The notes below the pieces were generated by a model. It was not told the DNA's origin. It saw only the letters and a list, made by a program, of their open reading frames with translations, and searched no databases. From Opitutus sp. (GTDB lineage Bacteria; Verrucomicrobiota; Verrucomicrobiia; Opitutales; Opitutaceae), in the NCBI GenBank assembly GCA_013821985.1, contig PNJQ01000005.1, forward strand, positions 1 to 64,000: 64,000 nucleotides of DNA. Direction: 5' to 3'. The position numbers and the translations under genes are program-made. Below, piece after piece: positions 8,267 through 15,855 of the stretch (positions are counted from its first letter, which is position 1; every line of letters starts with the position of its first letter).

Positions 8267-8902
8267 TCAACCGAACATGCGGCGCAGGACCTCGAGCGTG
8301 ATGTCCTTCGGGTCCGTCTTGAGGAAGACGAGCGTGACCGGCGCCTCGGCGAACAGCGGTGTGGGCGTGACGATGAACGGGTTGTTGCGCGAGCCGTCGC
8401 GACCGGCGAGGCGGCCATCGATGTCCTTGATGAGTTGGAGCTGGCGGCGGAATTTCTCGACCATGTGCGCCAGAATGCTGGCGTCGGTCGGGTTGATGGT
8501 TCGCTTGCCGGCGAAGGCACTGACGGCGCCCTTGAGACTCATGATGGTGGCCGCGATTTCGTTTTGCGTGAGGATATCGACGGCGGAGCGGGTGGCGCTG
8601 GCGCCGAGGTTTTGGACCTGGTTGGCGGCCTTGCCCGTGATGGCGAGGCGGAGCGCGGCGTGCGCCTGCTGGTTGGCGATCGCGGATTGCGCGCTGCGGT
8701 TGGTGTTCGAGAGGACGTTCGCATGCGTCAGGTTGCTGAGGCGCGCGGGCTGGCCGGCGTTCGACTCGAGCGAGGTGAGGTTCACGACCTGCGAGACTTC
8801 CGTCTCGGCTCCCTCGAGGGTGGTCGGGCCCGGGGGCACGGGCGGGGCGGGCGGGATGTGTTGCGCGGTGTTGACGCCGAGGATGGCACCTTTGTTGGAC
8901 AT
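8267..8902 (-). CDS. RebB-like protein C with C-terminal extension
   Basis: 211 aa. Residues about 40-130 repeat the motif shared with the genes at 9321 and 9841: SLESNAGQPARLSNLTHAN, NRSAQSAIANQQA and ATRSAVDILTQNE. In RebB proteins a G-x-(A)PA...L...N...NAV..QQ pattern marks the R-body subunit. This copy adds about 80 C-terminal residues (ASILAHMVEKFRRQLQLIKDIDGR...) not found in the other two. The N-terminus has a Pro-rich stretch. A GGAG ribosome site precedes the ATG. The RebB relation is inferred from the motif, strongest through paralogue 9321. Confidence 0.65.
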   Translation of the reverse strand: MSNKGAILGVNTAQHIPPAPPVPPGPTTLEGAETEVSQVVNLTSLESNAGQPARLSNLTHANVLSNTNRSAQSAIANQQAHAALRLAITGKAANQVQNLGASATRSAVDILTQNEIAATIMSLKGAVSAFAGKRTINPTDASILAHMVEKFRRQLQLIKDIDGRLAGRDGSRNNPFIVTPTPLFAEAPVTLVFLKTDPKDITLEVLRRMFG

Positions 8903-8941
8903 GGTGGAGTTCTCCGGGAAAAGGGGTGGAGGGGACCGCGC

Positions 8942-9253
8942 TTAGACGCGCGGCAGGGTGAGCCGCGCGTTGCCCTGGGGATCGGCGTCAACCTTCGCGT
9001 GGCGAAGGATGCGCGAGAGCTGGTGCGGCGTGAGGTTGGTGAACTCGAGGCGGAACTCGGTGGCGTTGCCGGTCGAGGTGTGAAGATCGACGTAGTAGGG
9101 ATTGGTCGGATCGTTGGGCGGCAAAGGAGCCTCGAAGCAGCTGCCCGGGAGCAGGAACGTGTTCAGGTTGCCGCCGGCGGGGAGCGCGTTGAGCAGCTCG
9201 ATAATGTCCTGGAGGATGCGGGATGGATCGACGGGACGGGGAAGGGAACTCAC
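8942..9253 (-). CDS. Hypothetical Reb-cluster protein
   Basis: 103 aa from the GTG at 9253 (VSSLPRPVDPSRILQDIIELLNAL). The ORF track's longer version starts inside the neighbouring gene's shadow. It has a helix, then a beta-type region (TGNATEFRLEFTNLTPHQLSRILRHAKVD). No family is recognised. It lies between two RebB-like genes, with 67 bp upstream and 39 bp downstream, so it is probably in the same operon. Confidence 0.6.
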   Translation of the reverse strand: MSSLPRPVDPSRILQDIIELLNALPAGGNLNTFLLPGSCFEAPLPPNDPTNPYYVDLHTSTGNATEFRLEFTNLTPHQLSRILRHAKVDADPQGNARLTLPRV

Positions 9254-9320
9254 GGCGTGTGGGGGTTGAACGGGGAAAAAGGGGACTGCCCGGCGGGGAG
9301 CCGGACAGTCCGGGTGGGGG

Positions 9321-9653
9321 TTAGCCTTTGGACGAGAACGCCTGCATGGCGCCCTTGATGTCCATGAGGGTCTTGGCCACTTCGTTGTCCGTGAGGACAT
9401 CGACGGCCGAGCGCGCCTCGAGGGGTCCGAGGTCGGAGACCTTGTTGACGGTCTTGCCGACGATGGAGATCGCGAGCTCGTTCATCGCCTGTTGATTGGC
9501 GACGGCGTTTTGCTGCGACAGGTTGGTGTTCGCGATCGTGTTCGAATACGCGAGATTGGAGAGCATGGCCGGCTGTTCGCCGACGCTCTTCAAGTTCGTG
9601 ATTCCGATCACGGTCGCGGTATCGGTCAGGCTTTGATCCAATGACGACGGCAT
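9321..9653 (-). CDS. RebB-like R-body subunit homologue B
   Basis: 110 aa, within the size range of RebB subunits (roughly 80-120 aa). It carries LTDTATVIGITNLKSVGEQPAM, then NTIANTNLSQQNAVANQQAMN. RebB family members show the same order: a VTDAVTQ-like start, a G-(E/D)-x-PAM box, then a helix with QNAV-x-x-QQ. R-bodies are coiled protein ribbons that unroll and rupture membranes. A strong ribosome site (CTAGGAG) stands 7 bp before the ATG, better than any other in the cluster, in line with high expression of a structural subunit. This is the most convincing Reb homologue here. Confidence 0.75.
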   Translation of the reverse strand: MPSSLDQSLTDTATVIGITNLKSVGEQPAMLSNLAYSNTIANTNLSQQNAVANQQAMNELAISIVGKTVNKVSDLGPLEARSAVDVLTDNEVAKTLMDIKGAMQAFSSKG

Positions 9654-9840
9654 GATATCTCCTAGTTAGCGGGGTTGTTTTTTTGTGAAGCCGGTCGTGC
9701 GGGCGAAATGCACCGCGCGGCCGGAGTTACCATCGGCGTCGCGTTCCGGGATGGAGCGCGGCGTGACGGAAGGGGGAAAGGAAACGGGATAGTGGGCGGA
9801 CGCAGAGGGCCGGTGCGTGCCGCACGAGAGCGGACGGAAT

Positions 9841-10269
9841 TTACTTCGACGAATCGATGACCGGGGGCGGAGCGTCGGCGGACGCGGCGAGGTGCGGTGC
9901 GGCGGCGTGGACGGGCGTCTTGCCGCCTCCGCCGCCACCGCTGTTGCCGCCGCCGGGTTGCATATGCTTGAGCACGTCGATGAGGCTCAGAATCGCCTGG
10001 GACGTGTGGGGGTCGCCGCCGGCGTCGCCGGCCACGAGGCTCACGCAGCGCGACATCGTGGCCATGGCGATTTGGTTCATCGCCTGCTGGTTGCTGATCA
10101 TCACCTGCTGCTGCAGGTTGGTGTTCAGGATCTGGTTCGCCAGGGCGAGGTTGGCCAGGATGGCCGGCTGCTCACCGATCGATTTCGCGTTCGAAATCGC
10201 AATCGATTGGATGATCTCCTGAGGCAGGCTGGAGCCAGAGGAACCGGAGGAAGGGGCGGGGTCGGGCAT
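9841..10269 (-). CDS. RebB-like protein A, first gene of the cluster
   Basis: 142 aa from the ATG at 10269; a TTG at 10305 would add 12 residues. The core ISNAKSIGEQPAILANLALAN and LQQQVMISNQQAMNQIAMATM aligns with the 9321 paralogue. The tail is low-complexity: Gly-rich (GGGNSGGGGGGK) and Ala/Pro-rich. It is the first gene after the 277-bp divergent promoter region shared with the LuxR-type regulator. A 187-bp spacer with no credible gene separates it from the next gene. Structural subunit by analogy with RebB; the Gly-rich tail is unusual for that family. Confidence 0.68.
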   Translation of the reverse strand: MPDPAPSSGSSGSSLPQEIIQSIAISNAKSIGEQPAILANLALANQILNTNLQQQVMISNQQAMNQIAMATMSRCVSLVAGDAGGDPHTSQAILSLIDVLKHMQPGGGNSGGGGGGKTPVHAAAPHLAASADAPPPVIDSSK

Positions 10270-10546
10270 GGCGGGGGATGGGGCTTGATTTAATCGTGGA
10301 ACCAAACAGGACTCTTGCCCCCGCTCATCTCCGCACCCCGGGCCAGCTTAGCAGTGCGATCGTGTGGCAGTTCGCAAAATGGTCCTGAATTCATGGTGTG
10401 GTTATACCGGCAACGGTAGCCGACGGCTATTCGGGTGGATTCCTCCACCGGACACTGGAGGGGAATTCCCGCTTGCGCCGCCGCCTGGCCGCTGAGCGCG
10501 CTCATCCCGTCCCGTCTATTTCGACCGCCCGCCCCTGCGGTTCGTC
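10270..10546. promoter_or_regulatory. Divergent control region with stacked inverted repeats
   Basis: This is the spacer between the Reb-like operon (leftward) and the LuxR-type regulator (rightward). It holds consecutive dyads: TACCG-GCAA-CGGTA, TAGCC-GAC-GGCTA and GGTGGA-TTCC-TCCACC (about 10409-10457). No convincing sigma-70 promoter is visible. The dyads could be operators for the adjacent regulator or parts of a leader RNA. Confidence 0.4.
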
Positions 10547-11179
10547 ATGCCCCGGATCAAACTCGTGGTCGTCGCTTCCGACCAACTCTCCCGCGACTCG
10601 TTGCGGCGAAGTCTGGGCGCGTTCGACGCAACGTTCGAATGCGCCGGGGACTTCGCGTGTTCGCACGCGGTGGTGCGCGAGTGCCGCGCGGTTTCGCCCG
10701 ACGTCGTGGTATTCGATCTCAGCGGGCGCACGACGCTCGAACTGCTCGCGCTGCACGAGCTGGCGTCGCATTCTGCCTGGGCGCTCCTCGTCATCGCCAA
10801 CCGCGCGCCCGACCACGTGCTCGAAGAACTCGTGACGCGCCGGCGCAGCGGGTTTTTCTCCCGCAGCAATTCGCTCGAGGCGCTGGCGCAGGCGACGACC
10901 CTCGTCGCGCTCGGCGGATCTTTCTTCGACGGACCGCTGCACGAACTGCTCGTCCGCCGCACCATGCGGACCGGTGAACCGCTTCTCAGCCAGCGCGAGC
11001 GTCACGTGCTGCAGCTCGTGGCCGAGGGCTACAGCACCAAGGAGGTCGCCGAGATTCTCCACCTCAGCATCAAGACCGTGGACAATTACCGCACCTCGCT
11101 GATGCAGAAACTCGGCGTGCACGACGTCGTGCGCCTGACGCATTACGCCATCCGCACCGGCCTCGTGCGCGTCGCGTAG
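10547..11179 (+). CDS. LuxR/NarL-type regulator with degenerate receiver
   Basis: 210 aa. An N-terminal receiver-like domain (1-120) is followed by a LuxR-type helix-turn-helix (about 140-205: LLSQRERHVLQLVAEGYSTKEV, LSIKTVDNYRTSLMQKLGVHD). The receiver keeps the putative phospho-Asp57 (VVVFDLSG), but the acidic pair is reduced to Ser11-Asp12 and the usual Lys position reads FFSRSNS. Phosphorylation may therefore be weak or absent. It is transcribed away from the Reb-like cluster and sits just upstream of a hybrid kinase, so it is the natural candidate to control the cluster. Confidence 0.85.
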   Translation: MPRIKLVVVASDQLSRDSLRRSLGAFDATFECAGDFACSHAVVRECRAVSPDVVVFDLSGRTTLELLALHELASHSAWALLVIANRAPDHVLEELVTRRRSGFFSRSNSLEALAQATTLVALGGSFFDGPLHELLVRRTMRTGEPLLSQRERHVLQLVAEGYSTKEVAEILHLSIKTVDNYRTSLMQKLGVHDVVRLTHYAIRTGLVRVA

Positions 11180-11299
11180 CCGGGGTGGCGCGGGGGAGTG
11201 GCGGCCTTCGCCGGGCTGTTCGCAACGATAGCGTCATGCTCAGCAACCCGTGCGCAGGCTCGGGCGGGAGTTGTCGCGTAGGATGGAGGTCACACCCGA

Positions 11300-14203
11300 G
11301 TGACTACGAACGGCCAATTCCTGCCCGTGCGAACGGCGCTGACCTATGCGTTTTGCGCGACGCTTTGGATCGTGCTTTCCGACCGGGTATTGAATTGGTC
11401 GCTCGGTCTGCCGACGGATTTCAGCGTTGCCGGCACGTTGAAGGGTCTCGCGTTTGTCGCGGCGACCTCGCTGATCCTTTACGCTCTGCTCGCGCGATTG
11501 CTGCGTCGCATTTCCGCGGCCGAATCGGCCCTGGTCGAAAACGAGAAACGCTGGCGGCTGGCGCTCGATGGCGTCGGTGACGGGGTGTGGGATTGGAAAC
11601 CGCCGACGGGCGAAGTCTATTATTCCCCCCGTCTGCAACAAATGCTGGGCTACGCCGCAGGCGAATTCAGCGGCAAGGTTGACGAGTGGGCGCAGCGGCT
11701 GCACCCCGACGATGCGGCGGCGACAAATGCCGCGGTGAACCGGCACCTCCTGGGCGAATCCGCCGTTTACGAATCCGAGCACCGCCTGCGGTGCAAGGAT
11801 GGCGGCTATCGGTGGATTCTCGATCGGGGTGTCGTGATCGAGCGTGGTGCGGTTGGCGAACCATTGCGCATGGTCGGCACGCATACCGACATCACGCTCC
11901 GCAAGGAGCTCGAGGCCAAGCTGCTCGAGCAGGCGGCGCGCTACCAGACGCTCTTCGAACAGAATCCGCACCCGATGTGGATCTACGAAACCGAATCCTA
12001 CCGCATCCTCGCGGTGAACGATTTTGCGGTGCAGAAATACGGCTATACGCAGGAGGAGTTTCTGGGAATGACGATTCTCGACCTGCGCCCGCCGGAGGAT
12101 GTCCCGCGCTTGTTGAGCAGCCTCGACCGTCCGGCTCCACCCGTGCAGACGACGGGGCCATGGCGCCATCGCAAGGCGAACGGCGAGATCATCCTCGTGG
12201 AAATCATGTCGCACCAGATCACCTGGCTCGGCCGGACGGCGCGCATGGTGGTGGCACACGACATCACGGCGCAGCAGCGTGCCGTGCATGTGATCGAGGA
12301 GAGTGAGCAGAAATTTCGCGCGATTTTTCAGAGCGCGAACGATGCCATTTTCATCGCCGACGAGAACTACATCATCACCGACTGCAACCCGCGCGGCCTC
12401 GAGCTTTTCCACGCCACGCCGGAGCAGCTCATCGGTCATCCGATCCCGGAATTTTTCCCCGAGCGCCAGCCGGAAGGCTCCGACTCCCGCACGAGAGCCC
12501 GACGCCTTCTGCGCGATGTCTGGACGGCTCCGGGGGCGCCCTTCGAGTGGGTCCACCGCCGGCCCGACGGGACGTGTTTCCCTTCGGAAAGCACGCTCAG
12601 CGGATTGGATAACAATGGCTGCCGTTCGATCGTGGTGGTGGTGCGCGACATCTCGGAGCGCCAGCGCGCCACGCAGCGACTGCAATTGTTGCAAGCCGCC
12701 CTGCAAGCCACGCCCGCCGGCATCGTGATCACCACCGCGGATGGCACCATCGATTGGGTGAATCCGTCATTCACCCGCCTGACCGGTTACGCGCTCGAGG
12801 AACTCGTCGGAAAAAATCCGCGCGTCCTCCGCTCTGGCGAACACGATCGCGAGTTCTACCGCTCGATGTGGCAGACCATTACGCGCGGCGAAATTTGGTC
12901 CGGCGAAATCCAAAATCGTCGCAAGAACGGCACACTCTACTTCGAGCACATGACAATCGCGCCGGTGCGCGACGCGGGCGGCGCGATCACCCATTACATC
13001 GCCGTGAAAGAGGATGTCACGAACGAGCGCCGCCTCGAGCAACAGCTCGCGCGTGCGCAGCGGCTCGAGAGCGTCGGCATGCTCGCGAGCGGCATCGCGC
13101 ACGATCTCAACAACGTCCTTACGCCGATCATCCTTTCCGTGGAATTGCTCAAATCCACGAACGCCCTGCCGCAGGCAGGCGATCGGCTCGATCTCGTGGC
13201 TCAGGCCGCGCAGCGCGGCGCGAACATTGTCAAACAGGTGCTCACATTCGCGCGCGGCGTCGATGGCGAGCGCACCACGGTGCAGACGCGCTACCTCGTG
13301 AAGGAAGTCGCGCAGCTCGCCGAGGAGACGTTCCCCCGCAACATCGAGGTGCGGGTCGAGTGCGGCAAGGACGTGAGCGCGATCCTCGGCGACGTCACGC
13401 AATTGCATCAGGTCTTGCTCAATCTCGCCGTCAATGCGCGCGACGCCATGCCCGCCGGCGGACGCTTGGTGCTCGGCGCCCGCGACGTTTCGATCGAGGA
13501 GGCGCGCGCGAAGCTCGTCGGCCGCATCGCGCCCGGGCGCTACGTGGAAATCGCCGTGAGCGACACCGGCACGGGTATCACGGACGAGGTGGTGGAACAC
13601 ATGTTCGAGCCGTTCTTCACCACGAAGCCGCGCGGCAAGGGCACCGGCCTGGGGCTCTCGACGGTTTACGGCATTCTGCGGAGCCACGGCGGTGGCATCG
13701 AGGTGCATACGACGCTCGCCCGGGGCACCACGTTCTACGTGCTGTTGCCGATTCCGACCGTGGCGGCTGGGACGGCACCGCCGTTCGCGGCACCGCCGGA
13801 ATTGCGTGGCGAGGGCCGGCTCGTGTTGCTGGTCGATGATGAGGAGCCGATCCGCGTCGTGGGTGAGCATGTGCTGCGTCGCTACGGTTTCACGGTCGTG
13901 ACGGCCGCGGACGGCGTGCAGGCCCTGCAAATCTTCCGGTTGCGCCCGCGCGATTTTTCGCTCGCGATCGTGGACCACATGATGCCGCGCATGGGCGGCG
14001 TGGCACTGGTGCGCGAACTGCGGGGGATCGCGCCGGAATTGAAGGTGATCACCTCCACCGGCCTGAGCGGCGAACCCGGCGCGGAGCATTCCGAGGCCGA
14101 GGAACTGGCCCGACTGAACATCCGCACGCGTCTGCCCAAACCGTATTCATCGGTGGAACTGCTGGCCGCGCTCCGCCGTGAGTTGATCGGCCCGGTGACG
14201 TGA
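11300..14203 (+). CDS. Membrane hybrid histidine kinase with four PAS domains and receiver
   Basis: 967 aa. The GTG start at 11300 is supported by GGAGG 10 bp upstream. Two N-terminal membrane helices (about 13-30, 46-66) are followed by four PAS domains; the first has GDGVWDWKPPTGEVYYSPRL and the last WVNPSFTRLTGY. The H-box is GIAHDLNNVLTP with His601. HATPase motifs are NLAVNARDAM, VSDTGTGI and KGTGLGLSTVYGI. The terminal receiver has LLVDDEE and phospho-Asp892 in AIVDHMMPRMGG. It is a paralogue of the kinase at 1938-4505 with one extra PAS domain. Lying 120 bp behind the LuxR-type regulator, it may signal to it or to another partner. Confidence 0.9.
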   Translation: MTTNGQFLPVRTALTYAFCATLWIVLSDRVLNWSLGLPTDFSVAGTLKGLAFVAATSLILYALLARLLRRISAAESALVENEKRWRLALDGVGDGVWDWKPPTGEVYYSPRLQQMLGYAAGEFSGKVDEWAQRLHPDDAAATNAAVNRHLLGESAVYESEHRLRCKDGGYRWILDRGVVIERGAVGEPLRMVGTHTDITLRKELEAKLLEQAARYQTLFEQNPHPMWIYETESYRILAVNDFAVQKYGYTQEEFLGMTILDLRPPEDVPRLLSSLDRPAPPVQTTGPWRHRKANGEIILVEIMSHQITWLGRTARMVVAHDITAQQRAVHVIEESEQKFRAIFQSANDAIFIADENYIITDCNPRGLELFHATPEQLIGHPIPEFFPERQPEGSDSRTRARRLLRDVWTAPGAPFEWVHRRPDGTCFPSESTLSGLDNNGCRSIVVVVRDISERQRATQRLQLLQAALQATPAGIVITTADGTIDWVNPSFTRLTGYALEELVGKNPRVLRSGEHDREFYRSMWQTITRGEIWSGEIQNRRKNGTLYFEHMTIAPVRDAGGAITHYIAVKEDVTNERRLEQQLARAQRLESVGMLASGIAHDLNNVLTPIILSVELLKSTNALPQAGDRLDLVAQAAQRGANIVKQVLTFARGVDGERTTVQTRYLVKEVAQLAEETFPRNIEVRVECGKDVSAILGDVTQLHQVLLNLAVNARDAMPAGGRLVLGARDVSIEEARAKLVGRIAPGRYVEIAVSDTGTGITDEVVEHMFEPFFTTKPRGKGTGLGLSTVYGILRSHGGGIEVHTTLARGTTFYVLLPIPTVAAGTAPPFAAPPELRGEGRLVLLVDDEEPIRVVGEHVLRRYGFTVVTAADGVQALQIFRLRPRDFSLAIVDHMMPRMGGVALVRELRGIAPELKVITSTGLSGEPGAEHSEAEELARLNIRTRLPKPYSSVELLAALRRELIGPVT

Positions 14204-14402
14204 AGAAACGGAGCAGCATCTTTCCGTAAATGCAGGGGCCGGCGGGCGAATGACTAACAAGTGGGAGGGCAGGGAGGCGCGCGGCTGCCGCTCCAGTTTG
14301 CGTCCGCGGCGGCGAGTCGCCCGGGCGATTTCTTCGCTCTGAGGGGCGAAAAAAGAAGGTTTGATTTCCGAAAAGCCGTCCGTAACCGTCGCCGCTCGTT
14401 TC

Positions 14403-14479
14403 GGACGCTTAGCTCAGTTGGTTAGAGCACGTGCTTCACACGCACGGGGTCACTGGTTCGAGTCCAGTAGCGTCCACCA
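14403..14479 (+). tRNA. tRNA-Val (anticodon CAC)
   Basis: Complete cloverleaf, 77 nt including an encoded CCA. The acceptor stem GGACGCT pairs with AGCGTCC; the D-arm is AGCTCAGTTGGTTAGAGC; the anticodon stem CGTGC/GCACG encloses TTCACAC, giving CAC (reads GTG); the T-arm is CTGGTTCGAGTCCAG. The ORFs overlapping it on either strand are spurious. Confidence 0.97.
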
Positions 14480-14600
14480 TCCTTCGCCGCAGTGAAACGG
14501 AGGCGAAGGATGCCCTCCAAAGCTTTAGCGTAGGAGGGCCATCACAACCGCCGGCGGATGAGGCTACGGATGGCAGGCCATCCTCGAGCTGCGAGGCTCG
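14478..14600. repeat. Run of hairpins starting at the tRNA-Val CCA end
   Basis: Successive inverted repeats: CATCCTTCGCC/GGCGAAGGATG (11-bp stem; its first two bases are the CA of CCA), CCCTCC/GGAGGG, GGATGG-CAGG-CCATCC and CGAGC-TGCGAG-GCTCG. The first could act in tRNA 3' processing or termination, but the series looks like a dispersed repeat unit attached to the tRNA. The rest of the gap up to 14717 contains no credible gene. Confidence 0.6.
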
Positions 14601-14717
14601 CGCCAACGGACAAATCCAAACCTGCACGCAGATTTCAGCCTGCTTAAGGAAGCTGAGGATGCCCTCCGCTCCGGAGTTGTCGCGGAAACGAAGGGCGGCG
14701 CGGGCGGACGCGAAGGC

Positions 14718-15698
14718 TCAATTCGCCGCCGTCGCCCAAGCCAATCCATCCGGGCCTTCGCCGGGCTTGAAGTCGGCGACGAATTCCAACTTCTCCAGAT
14801 CGAATACGGCCACCGTGCCGGCTTGCATGCGCGCGATGTAGGCGCGCTTGCCGTCGGGTTGCACAAGGATGCCGACCGGCGCGCCGTCCATCGGCACACG
14901 CTTGATCACGGTCCGCGCTTTCGCGTCGATGACGAGGAACTCGCTGGCCTTCGGGTCGCTGACGAGCGCGCGCGCGCCGTCGGGCGTGAACTTGATGCGG
15001 ATCGGCATTTGCCCGACCGTGAACGTGTGCACGAGTTGGTTTGTCGCGGTGTCGATGATCGAGATGCCGCCGTCGTCGTTGTGGCCGACCCACGCTTCCC
15101 TGCCGTCCGGCGAGACGTCGATCGCCTCGGGCTTCGGGCCGACGGGAATGTGTGTGATGCTCGCGGGCGTTGGCGGACCGCCGAGCACGATCGCCGTCGC
15201 GTTGTCCGAGAGAATGTTCGCCGTGTAGAGCCGCTTCGCGTCGGGCGTGACGACGAGCATGTGACCGAGGCTCTGGCCATGGCCCATCACCCAGTCGAGC
15301 TTGCCGCTCGCGGGATCGAAGCGCGCGACCGTGCGGCTGAGTTCGGAGGTGAAAAAGAATTTGCCCTTCACCTGTTGAATGCCGTGCGGCCGCAAGAATC
15401 CGCCCAGGTCCACGCGCTGGGTCTCCTTTTGCGTGACGAGGTCGATCACGGAAAGGCTGTTGCCCGGCGTTTGCGCGCCGTAGTTGCAGACGACGGCGGT
15501 GCGGCCGTCGTCGCTCACCGCGACTTCGTGGGGGCCGGTGCCGACGGGAATGCGCGCCGTCACCTGCAACGTGACGGGATCCACGATCGCGAGTGTGTTT
15601 TCGAATTTGTTCAGCACGAGCAGCGAGTCGGCGGCGGAGGATGCGGTCACGGCCACCAGGGCGGCGCCGACGAGAAGGGGTAGGGCGCGGAGTTGCAT
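14718..15698 (-). CDS. Exported YVTN-type beta-propeller protein
   Basis: 326 aa with an N-terminal signal peptide (LRALPLLVGAALVAVTASSAA). It is built of repeated four-strand blades with YVTN-like cores: NTLAIVDPVTLQVTARIPVGTGPHEVAVSDDGR, KRLYTANILSDNATAI, NQLVHTFTVGQMPIRIKFTPDG and KRAYIARMQAGTVAVFDL. The family is periplasmic or surface-exposed, and its substrates are usually unknown. It is divergent from the amidohydrolase, with 157 bp between starts. No catalytic or haem motif is seen. Confidence 0.85.
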   Translation of the reverse strand: MQLRALPLLVGAALVAVTASSAADSLLVLNKFENTLAIVDPVTLQVTARIPVGTGPHEVAVSDDGRTAVVCNYGAQTPGNSLSVIDLVTQKETQRVDLGGFLRPHGIQQVKGKFFFTSELSRTVARFDPASGKLDWVMGHGQSLGHMLVVTPDAKRLYTANILSDNATAIVLGGPPTPASITHIPVGPKPEAIDVSPDGREAWVGHNDDGGISIIDTATNQLVHTFTVGQMPIRIKFTPDGARALVSDPKASEFLVIDAKARTVIKRVPMDGAPVGILVQPDGKRAYIARMQAGTVAVFDLEKLEFVADFKPGEGPDGLAWATAAN

Positions 15699-15855
15699 GA
15701 CCGAGCCATGACGAACGCGCGCGCGAGCGGCGACGCGCTTTCGATGGGCGGCGGGGTTGCCGGGACGAACGGCGCGCGTGGTGAGTCGTCGTCGTTCGCG
15801 TCACGCTCGTCGCAAGATGATTTGCCAGCCGCCGGGGCGTGTGCCGACATCCCGC

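Noticed and set aside
9666-9938. 90-aa minus-strand ORF in the Reb-like cluster
   Set aside because: Overlaps the 9841-10269 gene in another frame; Pro/Arg/Ser-rich without pattern.
12767-14089. 440-aa minus-strand ORF, and similar 568-aa ORF at 2958-4664
   Set aside because: Shadows of the two hybrid kinases; they resemble each other only because the kinases are paralogous.
14436-14627. 63-aa ORF ending ATGLEPVTPCV
   Set aside because: Well-known artefact produced by reading a tRNA gene in antisense.
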